Numbered from the stretch's first letter, positions 25,500 to 34,131 are shown. The stretch is 52,370 bases of DNA from an uncultured Myxococcales bacterium (GCA_937872925.1 CALMUT010000221.1:1-52370); one strand, 5' to 3'. Made by a program: numbers and translations. The notes: generated from the letters alone by a model not told the origin.

Positions 25500-27608
25500 G
25501 TGATTCGTTTCTTATTGTTCCGCGCGCTACTAGCGCTGTTGACATTCGTCGCGCTCAGCGTGGCATCTCCGTCGGCTTTCGGGGCCACGGACCCACCGAA
25601 AACGCTGGACTGCGCCAAGTTGCCCTGTGCCACGGCGCTTCCCGGCGCTGCCACCTTCGAAGACGCACCTGCCGGCGCGCCCTACAAGATCGGTAAAGAC
25701 ACGGGCGGCGAAGTCGTGGGCTGGGTCGTGATGTCCACGGACGTGGTGGACATCAAGGCCTACTCCGGCAAGCCCATGGTCACGTTGGTCGGTCTGAAGC
25801 CCGATGGCGTGATCGCCGGTGCACGCGTCGTGCATCACAGCGAGCCCATCATCTTGGTCGGCATTCCCGAGCAGAAGCTGCACGACTTCGTGGCGAACTA
25901 CGTGAACATGAAGGCCACGCAGCGAGTCACCGTCGGCGCGACGAACGAAAAGGACGCCATCAGCGTCGACATCGTATCGGGCGCGACGGTCACCGTGCTG
26001 GCGCAAAACCAAACCATCATGGACACGGCCCGAGCGCTCGGCGAAGCCGTAGGCGTGGTGGTGCCACAGCCTGCGGTGCCTGGACACTTCGTGCCAGTAG
26101 AGGGCACCTGGACCTGGCAGCAAATGGTCGACAAGAAGGTCTTTGGTCGGCTGCATCTGAGCGACCACGACATGGGCCTCGCCGGCAGCTCTGAAACCTT
26201 CATTGACCTCTATTTCACCATCGCGGACGCGCCACAGATCGGCAAGGCGCTGCTCGGGGAGCGCGAATACGAGTATCAGATGAAGCAGCTGAAGCCCGGC
26301 GAGCACATCCTGCTCATCTTCGGCAACGGCAGTAACTCCTTCAAGGGTTCGGGCTTCGTGCGCGGCGGTATTTTCGATCGCGTTCGGTTGGAACAGGGAC
26401 TGCGGTCCGTCATCTTCCACGACTACGTGTACACGAACCTCTCCGGCGCGAAGGTGGCAGACGCCCCCAGCTTCAAGGAAGCTGCCGCGTTCCGGGTGCA
26501 AAGCGGCAAACTCGATCCGGGCGCCGAATACTCACTGATCTTCTTGGGCAGCCGCTACAACCAGCGCGGCGGGTTCTCGCGAGACTTCCAGGAAATCAAA
26601 GCGAACCACCGGCTGCCGAAGAGCGTGTACGTGCTCGACGGTCCAGATCCGGAATCGTTGATTTGGCGGAGCGCGTGGAAACGCTCGAAGGTACAGGCGG
26701 CCATCCTGGGCGGCGGCCTCTTCCTGATCGTGCTGGCGTTCGCCGGTCGACGCTGGAGCACCGCACGCATGCATCGCTTGGAGAGGCTGCATCTCATTTC
26801 GATGGTGGTTGCGTTGTTTGGCTTCGGACTTTGGCTGCGTGTGCAACCGTCCATCACCCAAGTTCTGACATTCGTCGAATCCGTCGTGGGTGAGTGGCGC
26901 ATGGGCCTGTTCCTTTCAGAGCCCCTGCTGTTTGTGTTTTGGATCTTCATCGCACTCGTGACCATCGTGTGGGGCCGGGGTGTGTTTTGCGGCTGGGCTT
27001 GCCCCTACGGCGCCCTCAGCGAGCTCTTCTTCAAGATCGGCCGCAAGCTGAAGCTGCCGGCCTTCGAGCTACCAGACCGCATCCACAAGCCCGCCCGCTG
27101 GGTGCGGTACGTGATCTTGGTCGTACTGGTTGGGGCGTTCTTGAAGTCGCCACAACTGGGAGAGCAGCTGGCCGAGGTCGAGCCTTTCAAGTCGACCTTC
27201 TACGTGAAGCCCTGGGCGCGCCCCATCGGCTTTTTCCTGTATTGGCTGGCCTTGTTGGGTGTTGCCCTGGTGGTGTATCGGCCGTTCTGTCGCTACATCT
27301 GTCCCCTAGGCGCAGCCTTGGCACTGCCAGGCAGCTTCCGACTGTCGGGCCCCTACCGGCGCGCCTTCTGTTCGAAGTGCACCATCTGCACACGAGGCTG
27401 CGAGCCGCGTGCCATTCGCGACAACGGCACCATCGATCCACGAGAGTGCCTCTCCTGCATGGAGTGCGAAGCGAACTATCGCGACAAAGAAGTCTGCCCG
27501 CCGCTGATAGCAATCGAACGCCTGACAAAGCGCGGAGGCACAGGAACATCCTCTTCCAAGCAGGAAGAGAAACTCAAGACCCTGGTGCAAGACTCAAGGA
27601 AGGTCTGA
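25500..27608 (+). CDS. nosR: NosR flavo-iron-sulfur membrane protein
   Basis: A 702-aa polytopic membrane protein needed for nosZ expression and electron supply to NosZ in clade I denitrifiers. GTG 25500 is chosen for its AAGGAG site nine bases upstream and the signal peptide that follows. The periplasmic FMN-binding domain has SGATVT at 160-165, where the last Thr would carry covalent FMN. Transmembrane helices follow from about residue 400. Cytoplasmic CP motifs are CGWACP and CRYICP (C487/C491, C597/C601). Two 4Fe-4S motifs are CSKCTICTRGC and CLSCMEC with a later cysteine. No apbE/nosX flavin transferase is in the window, so FMN attachment needs a gene elsewhere. Confidence 0.95.
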   Translation: MIRFLLFRALLALLTFVALSVASPSAFGATDPPKTLDCAKLPCATALPGAATFEDAPAGAPYKIGKDTGGEVVGWVVMSTDVVDIKAYSGKPMVTLVGLKPDGVIAGARVVHHSEPIILVGIPEQKLHDFVANYVNMKATQRVTVGATNEKDAISVDIVSGATVTVLAQNQTIMDTARALGEAVGVVVPQPAVPGHFVPVEGTWTWQQMVDKKVFGRLHLSDHDMGLAGSSETFIDLYFTIADAPQIGKALLGEREYEYQMKQLKPGEHILLIFGNGSNSFKGSGFVRGGIFDRVRLEQGLRSVIFHDYVYTNLSGAKVADAPSFKEAAAFRVQSGKLDPGAEYSLIFLGSRYNQRGGFSRDFQEIKANHRLPKSVYVLDGPDPESLIWRSAWKRSKVQAAILGGGLFLIVLAFAGRRWSTARMHRLERLHLISMVVALFGFGLWLRVQPSITQVLTFVESVVGEWRMGLFLSEPLLFVFWIFIALVTIVWGRGVFCGWACPYGALSELFFKIGRKLKLPAFELPDRIHKPARWVRYVILVVLVGAFLKSPQLGEQLAEVEPFKSTFYVKPWARPIGFFLYWLALLGVALVVYRPFCRYICPLGAALALPGSFRLSGPYRRAFCSKCTICTRGCEPRAIRDNGTIDPRECLSCMECEANYRDKEVCPPLIAIERLTKRGGTGTSSSKQEEKLKTLVQDSRKV

Positions 27609-27618
27609 CCGAGAAGCC

Positions 27619-28848
27619 ATGCGTGGAGCTCTGGGAACAATCCTCCTGATCGCGTCCGCGCTGCTTTCGGCCAACACCCAAGCTGCCACGCTCCGCGTGG
27701 AACCTGGGCAAAGCGTGCAGGCCGCCCTCGACCGAGCCCGGGACGGTGACGTCGTGTTGCTTGCTCCGGGCAAGCACCGCGCAAACGCAATCCTGCGTCG
27801 CCGGGTAAAACTACGTGGGCCCGGCGCCACCCTGAGCGCCGGCGGCAAAGGGACCGTGGTGCGTGTCGAAGGCGCGTTTGCAACCGTGGAAGATCTGGCG
27901 CTGCGGGACGGCGGCAAGGACTTGGGAGCGCCGGACGCCTGCGCCTACGTCGCGAAGAGCGCAACCGGAGCCGTCTTGCGACGGCTCGACATCCGTTGCC
28001 CAGGTTTCGGCGTGTGGGTGCACGCAACCCTCGGCGCACAAGTGCTGGACAGCAAGATCACGGGATCGATGGAGGGCAATCGCCCCGAACGTGGCAATGC
28101 CATCCAGCTCTTTGATGGTTCCAAACTGATGGTCCGCGGCAACCAAGTATGGGGTGGCCGGGACGGCATCTATCTCTCCGCGACTGACGACAGCAGCATC
28201 ATCGACAACCGCGTGGAGCAGACCCGCTATGGCGTGCACTATATGTACTCTCATCGCAATACGGTGCGCGGGAACCACGTTCTAAAGAGCCAGGCCGGCT
28301 TCGCCCTGATGCAAAGCCGCGACATCATCGCGGAGTACAACGTCGCGACGGGGAACATCGAAGGCGGGTTCTTCCTTCGAGACGTGGAGGACTGCCAGGT
28401 GAACAACAATCGTTCCGAAAACAACGGAATGGGGTTGTTCTTCTACGGCAGTACCACCAACCACCTCGAACACAATCTGATCCGCCACAACGAGGTCGGG
28501 GTGAAGATCTGGGGTGGCAGCATCGACAATGAGGTGACCAAAAACGCCTTCATCGGCAATCGCAACCAGGTCTTCTATGTCGCCGCCGAAGACCTGGTGT
28601 TCGGGGAATCCGGCGCCGGGAATTTCTGGGGCGACTACATGGGCTGGGACCAGAACGGCGACGGCTTCGGCGACCGGCCCTATCGCGTCGACAGCTTCAC
28701 AACCAACCTGGTGCACCGATTTCCGAGCGCGGTGCTCCTGATGCGCAGTCCGGCCCTGGAACTGCTCTCGCACCTCGAACAACGGCTCCCCTTGCTGCGA
28801 GTGCCCACGGTGGTGGATAAACGTCCGCTCGTCTCCACGGACCTCTGA
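27619..28848 (+). CDS. nosD: NosD periplasmic copper-site maturation protein
   Basis: A 409-aa exported protein with a signal peptide (LLIASALLSANTQAA) and a right-handed beta-helix made of repeats like GNHVLKSQAGFALMQSRDII and NNNRSENNGMGLFFYGST. NosD works with the NosFY transporter to supply sulfur and/or copper for CuZ assembly in NosZ. The segment YGVHYMYSHRNTVRGN is the typical centre of the family. The ATG lies 10 bases after the nosR stop, and nosF begins one base after the stop. Confidence 0.95.
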   Translation: MRGALGTILLIASALLSANTQAATLRVEPGQSVQAALDRARDGDVVLLAPGKHRANAILRRRVKLRGPGATLSAGGKGTVVRVEGAFATVEDLALRDGGKDLGAPDACAYVAKSATGAVLRRLDIRCPGFGVWVHATLGAQVLDSKITGSMEGNRPERGNAIQLFDGSKLMVRGNQVWGGRDGIYLSATDDSSIIDNRVEQTRYGVHYMYSHRNTVRGNHVLKSQAGFALMQSRDIIAEYNVATGNIEGGFFLRDVEDCQVNNNRSENNGMGLFFYGSTTNHLEHNLIRHNEVGVKIWGGSIDNEVTKNAFIGNRNQVFYVAAEDLVFGESGAGNFWGDYMGWDQNGDGFGDRPYRVDSFTTNLVHRFPSAVLLMRSPALELLSHLEQRLPLLRVPTVVDKRPLVSTDL

Positions 28849-28849
28849 C

Positions 28850-29758
28850 ATGCAGTCCCTCGGCCTCGAAAAAGTCTCGGTACGCTTCGGCGCCGTGCAC
28901 GCGCTGTCGAACGTGAGCCTTGGGCTACGCGCGGGCGAGACCGTCATGCTCGTAGGCCCGAACGGCGCCGGCAAGTCCACGTTGATCCGAGTGTTGCTTG
29001 GCCTGGTGCGACCAGACGCCGGCAAACTGACTATCGATGGCAGAGACCGCGTCGTCGACAACGCTTTCAAGACTGACTTGGGCTACCTGCCGGAAGCGGT
29101 GGCCTTCGCCGAAAACCTGAGCGGGCGACAAGTGCTCTCCTTCTTCGCGTCTGCGCGCGGCGTTTCCAGAAAGCGCGTCGACGAAGTGCTCGAGCGGGTA
29201 GGGCTCACGCACGCGAAAAAACGCGCTGTACGCGGCTACTCCCGCGGCATGCGCCAGCGTCTGGGATTGGGTCTGAGCATCCTGTCCACCCCGCAGCTAC
29301 TGATCCTGGATGAGCCCACGGGAGGTCTGGACCAAGAGGGCCTCGCGGTGCTGTGGTCGATCCTGCACGACTGGCGCGAGGCAGGGAGGCTCGTACTCTT
29401 GGCGAGTCATGAACTCACTCTGATGGAGCGTCGCATTGACCGCATGTGCGTCCTCCAGAACGGAAAGGCCATTGCCGATGACTCGCCAGCGAAGATCCGC
29501 GAGGCGGCGTCTTTGGCGGTGAGTATCCATCTTTCCGTCGGCAACGGCGCGTACGACCGCGTCCGACAGTCCCTCGAAGGCGCGAGCCCAAGCGCCTCGG
29601 TCCAGGCGGAACCCGGTGAGTTGATCGTGTCCGTGCCACCCCTGGAGCTCAAGACTGTGCTTGCGGTGGCAAGTGCGGCCCAGGGCATTGAAGCAATGCG
29701 GGTCGTAGAACCGGGCCTCGACGACGTCTACGAGCATCTACTTTCGGGGGGCGACTGA
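28850..29758 (+). CDS. nosF: NosF ABC transporter ATPase
   Basis: A 302-aa ATPase. Walker A is GPNGAGKST at 36-44, the signature SRGMRQ at 131-136, and Walker B LLILDEP at 150-156, followed by the TGGLD D-loop. LLASHEL holds the switch histidine. Together with NosY it forms the transporter that powers CuZ assembly through NosD. One base separates it from nosD and one from nosY, so the three are translated as a block. Confidence 0.95.
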   Translation: MQSLGLEKVSVRFGAVHALSNVSLGLRAGETVMLVGPNGAGKSTLIRVLLGLVRPDAGKLTIDGRDRVVDNAFKTDLGYLPEAVAFAENLSGRQVLSFFASARGVSRKRVDEVLERVGLTHAKKRAVRGYSRGMRQRLGLGLSILSTPQLLILDEPTGGLDQEGLAVLWSILHDWREAGRLVLLASHELTLMERRIDRMCVLQNGKAIADDSPAKIREAASLAVSIHLSVGNGAYDRVRQSLEGASPSASVQAEPGELIVSVPPLELKTVLAVASAAQGIEAMRVVEPGLDDVYEHLLSGGD

Positions 29759-29759
29759 C

Positions 29760-30557
29760 ATGCTTCGTGTGGCGCGTGCGCTAGTCGTTCATGAGCTACT
29801 GGAGCGCACCCGGGACCGTTGGGTCTTGGTCATCAGTTTGGTGTTTGCCTCTCTGGCGTCCGCGGTCAGCCTGTACGCGCGCAGTGCCGACGCCGCTGCC
29901 GCTCACTTGGCGGGTCCGAGCCTGGTCACGCTGATCAGCCTGGTAGTGCCCCTGGTGGCGCTCGTGCTGGGGCACGACGCTGTGGTTGGCGAGCGCGAGC
30001 GCAATACCTTGGGGCTACTGCTCTCACTACCCGTGGGTAAGCTGGAAGTGGTGCTGGCGAAGTTCCTGGGGCGCGCGTTGGCTCTCAGCGTCGCTGTCGG
30101 ACTCGGACTGGGCGCCGCGCTGGCCATCGCGCCGGCAGCGGAACGTGCGGTCATGATGGCGTTGGTATTTCCCACGCTGAAGCTTGGCGTCGCGTTCTTG
30201 TCCATCGGCGTTCTGGTATCCGCAGTCGCCCGCCGACAAATTACCGCTGCAAGCATGGCAGTAACCCTGTGGTTCTTATTCGTCTTCTTCTACGATTTGG
30301 GGCTCCTCGGGCTGCTCGTGGTGACCGACGGCGGCGTCTCTCAGCAGACCATCGCTGGACTCGTCTGCGCTAATCCGGCGGGCTTGTATCGGGTCGAAAT
30401 GATGACGCTCTTTGCTGGTCCCGACGGCCTGAAGAACCTCGGCCTTGCGGTGCCACTGCCCTCAGCGGCCCTGAGCGCGGGCATCTGGGCTGCCTGGATC
30501 GCCCTGCCACCGGTGATCAGCGGGCTACTGCTGCGTTTCGAGAAAGCAAAACGATGA
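29760..30557 (+). CDS. nosY: NosY ABC transporter permease
   Basis: A 265-aa membrane protein with about six hydrophobic segments, for example VLVISLVFASLASAVSLYA, VTLISLVVPLVALVLGHDA and LWFLFVFFYDLGLLGLLVV. GHDAVVGERERNTLGLLLS is a typical feature of the ABC-2-type permease partner of NosF. Its stop overlaps the start of nosL by four bases. It is the membrane half of the NosFY transporter used for CuZ maturation. Confidence 0.95.
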   Translation: MLRVARALVVHELLERTRDRWVLVISLVFASLASAVSLYARSADAAAAHLAGPSLVTLISLVVPLVALVLGHDAVVGERERNTLGLLLSLPVGKLEVVLAKFLGRALALSVAVGLGLGAALAIAPAAERAVMMALVFPTLKLGVAFLSIGVLVSAVARRQITAASMAVTLWFLFVFFYDLGLLGLLVVTDGGVSQQTIAGLVCANPAGLYRVEMMTLFAGPDGLKNLGLAVPLPSAALSAGIWAAWIALPPVISGLLLRFEKAKR

Positions 30558-31072
30558 CGAGTGTTGCCAAATCCGTACTCCTGGTCCTGCTCATGACCGC
30601 AATGGCCCCGCTGCCAGCGTGCCAGAGCAAATCGAGCACGGACACCACGGCCGCTTCCGCATCCGCTGCCCCCATCGGCATCGCCGAATGTGCCGCCTGC
30701 AAGATGGTCGTGCGCGAGCAACCCGCGCCACGTGGCCAAGCCGTGCATCGCGATGGCACGCGGGTGCATCTGTGCTCGATCGGCGATCTCGTGCAGTATC
30801 TCGCTTCCCCGTCGCCCCACGGCAATGCCACTGCAGTGTTCGTCGAGGCCCTTGAAGTCAACTTCGATCCGAAAGGCTCGGACACGAAGGAACGCCCATG
30901 GGTAGCGGCAGAAAGCGCAAGCTACGTGGTGGGTGTGGACCGCGAACGCATCATGGGGCCAGCGGTACTGTCCTATCGGGAACGCGGAGAGGCGGAGGCC
31001 GCGGCGAAAGCACACGGCGGGAAGCTCAGGACCTGGGCCGAGTTGCGTCAGTTCGTACTTGAAAAGAAGTGA
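30554..31072 (+). CDS. nosL: NosL copper chaperone lipoprotein
   Basis: A 172-aa lipoprotein (lipobox LPAC, C23). The family copper site is visible as ECAACKM (C46, C49, M51). NosL binds Cu(I) on the outer face of the membrane and delivers it to NosZ and to NosDFY. Further family features are the DGTRVHLCSIGDLVQYL stretch and the conserved ending with AKAHGGKLRTWAEL. It overlaps nosY by four bases and ends the core nos operon, with a CBS-domain gene 34 bases downstream. Confidence 0.95.
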   Translation: MTSVAKSVLLVLLMTAMAPLPACQSKSSTDTTAASASAAPIGIAECAACKMVVREQPAPRGQAVHRDGTRVHLCSIGDLVQYLASPSPHGNATAVFVEALEVNFDPKGSDTKERPWVAAESASYVVGVDRERIMGPAVLSYRERGEAEAAAKAHGGKLRTWAELRQFVLEKK

Positions 31073-31106
31073 AGTCCTGCGACCATTGCGTGAAGGGGAG
31101 AGAGCC

Positions 31107-31490
31107 ATGGCAACCATCCGATCGATCATGACCAAGGACCTCATTACCGTGCAGCCCACGACGGCGCTCGGCGATGCGGTAAAGCTTCTCATAGAGCACG
31201 GGATCACCGGCCTCCCCGTAGTTGATGGCGCGGGCCACATCGCGGGGGTGCTTTCCGAAAAGGACCTGCTCAAAGCGTTCTACGAAGATGCCAAAACCGT
31301 CGACGCCCTCATGACCAAGGATCCGGAGACCGTCGGGGTGGATTCAGAGCTGGTGGAAGTCTTCGATATTCTGATGACCAACAGCTTCCGCCGCATTCTG
31401 GTGCACGAGAACGGCAAGCTGGTGGGGCTAGTCAGTCGCTCGGATCTAATGCCGGTGGTGCTCGAGGCCCTGCTTGAGCGGGTGCGCTAG
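31107..31490 (+). CDS. Two-CBS-domain protein downstream of nosL
   Basis: A 127-aa soluble protein consisting of one pair of CBS domains: IMTKDLITVQPTTALGDAV to VSEKDL-like VLSEKDLLKAF for the first and LMTKDPETVGVDSELVEVF to LVGLVSRSDLMPVVL for the second. Such stand-alone pairs bind adenosine nucleotides (AMP, ATP, SAM) and regulate partner proteins. ATG 31107 has AAGGGGAGAG upstream. It is directly downstream of nosL on the same strand and could be in the nos transcript, sensing energy state. Confidence 0.85.
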   Translation: MATIRSIMTKDLITVQPTTALGDAVKLLIEHGITGLPVVDGAGHIAGVLSEKDLLKAFYEDAKTVDALMTKDPETVGVDSELVEVFDILMTNSFRRILVHENGKLVGLVSRSDLMPVVLEALLERVR

Positions 31491-31543
31491 ATTTTCACGG
31501 CATGCCCCTTGCGCGATTCGGTTTTCGGTCGCACAAGAGGCCC

Positions 31544-31906
31544 ATGCGCAACGTCCTCCCCGAAGCCAAGATCCACCCGGCCATTGCCGACAAGGTCGCC
31601 AATTATCACCGCGACATCGTCGACGAGGTGCAGAGCGCCGCAGCTACAAGCGACGTCCTCGTGGTGGGCATGAAGCAAAACCCGTTTCCCCGCAAGGCGT
31701 GTGCGGCGCTCAAAGCCGCAGGTGTCGACTTCAAGTACCTGGAGTACGGGAGCTACCTGGGCGAATGGCGGCGGCGCAGCGCCCTGAAAATGTGGACAGG
31801 GTGGCCGACTTTTCCCATGGTTTTCGTGAAAGGCCAGTTTGTCGGTGGTTGCGAAGAAATCAAGCAGCTCATCGATAAGGGTGAACTGAAGCAGCTGCTC
31901 TCCTGA
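31544..31906 (+). CDS. Glutaredoxin-fold protein lacking the active-site cysteines
   Basis: A 120-aa protein with the monothiol-glutaredoxin fold: VLVVGMKQNPFP at the active-site loop, FKYLEYGS and the cis-proline block GWPTFPMVFVKG (WPTFP at 87-91), then FVGGCEEIKQL at the glutathione-binding end. The CPYC or CGFS active-site sequence is replaced by NPFP (46-49), so classical thiol chemistry is not possible; C53 and C103 remain. It is closer to a glutathione- or Fe-S-binding scaffold than an active glutaredoxin. ATG 31544 has AAGAGG upstream; an ATG at 31502 is an alternative. Confidence 0.8.
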   Translation: MRNVLPEAKIHPAIADKVANYHRDIVDEVQSAAATSDVLVVGMKQNPFPRKACAALKAAGVDFKYLEYGSYLGEWRRRSALKMWTGWPTFPMVFVKGQFVGGCEEIKQLIDKGELKQLLS

Positions 31907-31917
31907 GCTAGGCCCAA

Positions 31918-31946
31918 GCACGGGGCACGGGGCACGGGGCACAGGG
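31918..31946. repeat. Short heptamer repeat GCACGGG x3 plus a variant
   Basis: GCACGGG occurs three times head to tail at 31918-31938, then GCACAGGG at 31939-31946. It begins 12 bases after the stop of the glutaredoxin-like gene, in a 187-bp gap. It could be a simple slippage product. No hairpin is formed. Confidence 0.7.
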
Positions 31947-32093
31947 ACAGACGCCGCAGAGTCATTCGCGGACGCGAGGCGTCGCGCCTGGTGCCACAAG
32001 CTGGTATCGTGACGAGTAGATGGTGAGGGTGCCCCAGATCGCAGCAGCGTGCGCGTCGGAGCGTGGGGGCGGCTGCGCATGCGAGGGCCTCGC

Positions 32094-32507
32094 ATGAGCA
32101 CCGGGCCGAGCGCCCTGGTCGTGGTCTTTGCCTACAGCTCGCTGCTTCGGGGCGAGCGCGATCACGAGCTGATGCATCGGGCCACACTGCTCCGCAAGAC
32201 GACCACGGCGCCCGGGTTTCGCCTGGTAGACCTCGGGCCCTACGGCGCAATGATCGCCGGGGGCGATCAGGTCGTGGTGGGGGAGCTGTGGGAGCTGGAT
32301 CGGGAAACGCTGCGCGCCATTGACGTGCGAAAAGAGGTTCCGGTGCTGTTCGAGCGCACCCAAATCACCACCCACGACGGCACCCTCGCGGAAACCTACG
32401 TCATGCCCTGGGACCGCGTCGTGGGGCGCAAGCGCCTGGCAATGGGCGACTGGAAGCAACGATTCGCTCCGAAACCGCTGCGGCGACCGCGACCCAAGTG
32501 GCGCTGA
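32094..32507 (+). CDS. Gamma-glutamylcyclotransferase (AIG2)-like protein
   Basis: A 137-aa protein of the GGCT/AIG2 fold. VFAYSSLLRGE is the usual Tyr-Gly/Ser-Ser-Leu substrate loop, GELWELD holds candidate acidic residues, and ETYVMP closes the fold. Enzymes of this group release 5-oxoproline from gamma-glutamyl peptides or amines, as in glutathione breakdown. The YGSL loop reads YSSL here. ATG 32094, with GAGGG upstream, is chosen over earlier starts. Confidence 0.7.
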   Translation: MSTGPSALVVVFAYSSLLRGERDHELMHRATLLRKTTTAPGFRLVDLGPYGAMIAGGDQVVVGELWELDRETLRAIDVRKEVPVLFERTQITTHDGTLAETYVMPWDRVVGRKRLAMGDWKQRFAPKPLRRPRPKWR

Positions 32508-32530
32508 GGGCCGTGTCATTCCAACCATGT

Positions 32531-32552
32531 GAATGATTTGTTCAGATCATTC
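32531..32552. promoter_or_regulatory. A/T-rich perfect inverted repeat upstream of a lipoprotein gene
   Basis: GAATGAT (32531-32537) and ATCATTC (32546-32552) form a perfect 7-bp inverted repeat with an 8-base spacer, in an A/T-rich patch that stands out from the surrounding GC-rich DNA. It lies 55 bases before the ATG at 32607. It may be an operator; as an RNA hairpin it would be weak. No known consensus was matched. Confidence 0.4.
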
Positions 32553-32606
32553 TTATGGAAGCAATGAGCCCAGAGACCCAGACTGTCTCCTGGAGGCACG
32601 AAAAAG

Positions 32607-33257
32607 ATGACACGCACTTCTTGCTTGATTGGACTTTGTTTGGCGGTGACAGCCTGCGGGGGGCAGTCCCTGTCTGACGGAGGCGAAGCTGGCGCGGCGG
32701 GTTCGGGCAACTCGGGGGCGGGCGCCACCGCCCGCAGCACAGGCATCGGCGGGAAAAACGCTGGAACTCGCGGCAAGGGCGCTGGGACTGGTGGGGGCGG
32801 AATTGCGGGCGCCGGCAGCGCGGGAGGCACGGGGGGCGTTCCGTCTAGCTGCGTGAAACAGGACGACTGGACGTTTCAAGAACCCGTCTGCGCAGATCTG
32901 GCACCGCTGACCCTGACCGACATGAGCGCCACGGACTCGAACGACAACATCTTCAAGCCTGGCGAACCGATCCAGGTCAGCGTGAACCTCAACGAAACCA
33001 GCGGAAAGGGCTTCTCCTACTATCCGGGCGTCACATTCACCGCGAACCACCCCAGCGTGTTCTTCGGCAAGCAAAGCGAAGGGAAAGACTGGCTGTACGC
33101 AATCGAGGGCTGTGGCACGACGCCGCTCTCGACCACTATTCACGTCTTCGGCGACATCTCGCCCGGCACAGAGGTCGAGGTCACAGCGCAGGTCGGCATG
33201 ATCAACCAGGAGTGCCCCGGCGCCAACGTCGCCAAACTGAAGTTCGTGGTGCAGTAG
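32607..33257 (+). CDS. Lipoprotein with Gly/Ala linker and beta-sandwich-like domain
   Basis: A 216-aa lipoprotein. The signal peptide MTRTSCLIGLCLAVTAC carries the lipobox. A Gly/Ser/Thr/Ala linker of about 60 residues follows, then a domain with Ig-like strand patterns: IFKPGEPIQVSVNLNET, FTANHPSVFFGKQ, and GTEVEVTAQVGM. Two cysteines in the C-terminal domain could form a disulfide. No enzymatic signature is seen. The upstream A/T-rich inverted repeat is probably part of its promoter region. Confidence 0.75.
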   Translation: MTRTSCLIGLCLAVTACGGQSLSDGGEAGAAGSGNSGAGATARSTGIGGKNAGTRGKGAGTGGGGIAGAGSAGGTGGVPSSCVKQDDWTFQEPVCADLAPLTLTDMSATDSNDNIFKPGEPIQVSVNLNETSGKGFSYYPGVTFTANHPSVFFGKQSEGKDWLYAIEGCGTTPLSTTIHVFGDISPGTEVEVTAQVGMINQECPGANVAKLKFVVQ

Positions 33258-33372
33258 CCGGCGTCGAGCTCTTGCGACGGGGAGTTATCCCGGCCAGGCG
33301 CTTTCGGGGGGCGCGCTCCCTCGGAACGCCTTGCAAACCTTGGCTGCGCGGGGCAAGAAACCTCTAGGCCTC

Positions 33373-34131
33373 GTGAAACGCACGTTTATTGCACTCGGGT
33401 TGTTGTTGCCGGTCGGCTGCGTCTTGTTTGTGGACGCGGTCGATACGTTCGGAAGCGACTGCAAGATACAAGGCGCGGAAACGACGTGCGGCAGCTGTCT
33501 GCGCAGCAACTGCCAGCCTGCGGTCAACGCTTGCTGTGGCGACCCCCAGTGTGACGCGACGGGCATCGACCAATGCGCGCTTGGCAACTGTGCCGTTCAA
33601 GGCCAGCGCAGCGCTTGGGAGAACTGCACGCTGGCGGCGTGTAGTGCGGCTTGCGGGCTCGGGACCTCGGATGGCGGACTAGACGCAAGCAGCGATGCCG
33701 GAATGGACGCCGCCGACGCCGCCGAAGACAGCTTCACGCCCCCCACCGTGACCAACTGCACCACCAGCATCAATAGCTGTTCGTGCAGCGCTGGCGCTGC
33801 CCCCAACGGCGTTGTGTGTGACAAGACGAAAGTGGACAACGGCTACTGCTGTGCCGATGCCACTTGGCCTGCGTCGGGCAACTGCCGTTGCCAAAGACTG
33901 TCTTGCGAGAACATCAGCGGCGACTGTGAATGCGGCCTCGTCCCAAACGGGCCATTGAGTTCCTGCCAACCGACCACGAGCCAGCCCAATTGCTGCGCGC
34001 GCCCGGATTTTGGCACTTGTTTGTGCAGCAAGAAGATCTGCGAGTCCTGGGTCGGAGATCCGGTAGCAGCGTGCACACCACAGACCACGCCGTGTCACAA
34101 CGGCAAGTCCGTCACGTCCTGCTCGTACTGA
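33373..34131 (+). CDS. Cysteine-rich lipoprotein
   Basis: A 252-aa exported protein. The signal peptide VKRTFIALGLLLPVGC starts at GTG 33373; an in-frame start 42 bases upstream (33331) is also possible. The N-terminal module CGSCLRSNCQPAVNACCGD and further patterns such as NCTTSINSCSCSAG and SCENISGDCECG give more than 30 cysteines, likely all in disulfides. The family looks like a common secreted Cys-rich type in myxobacteria. It is convergent with the PEGA-like gene, 5 bases apart. Confidence 0.7.
   Translation: MKRTFIALGLLLPVGCVLFVDAVDTFGSDCKIQGAETTCGSCLRSNCQPAVNACCGDPQCDATGIDQCALGNCAVQGQRSAWENCTLAACSAACGLGTSDGGLDASSDAGMDAADAAEDSFTPPTVTNCTTSINSCSCSAGAAPNGVVCDKTKVDNGYCCADATWPASGNCRCQRLSCENISGDCECGLVPNGPLSSCQPTTSQPNCCARPDFGTCLCSKKICESWVGDPVAACTPQTTPCHNGKSVTSCSY

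Noticed and set aside
24521..25654. A 377-residue minus-strand frame opposite nosZ
   Set aside because: It is a shadow of the strongly conserved nosZ coding frame in high-GC DNA.
22813..31906. Possible FNR/Dnr/NnrR box (TTGAT-N4-ATCAA) for the nos genes
   Set aside because: I scanned the nosZ upstream region and found no match.
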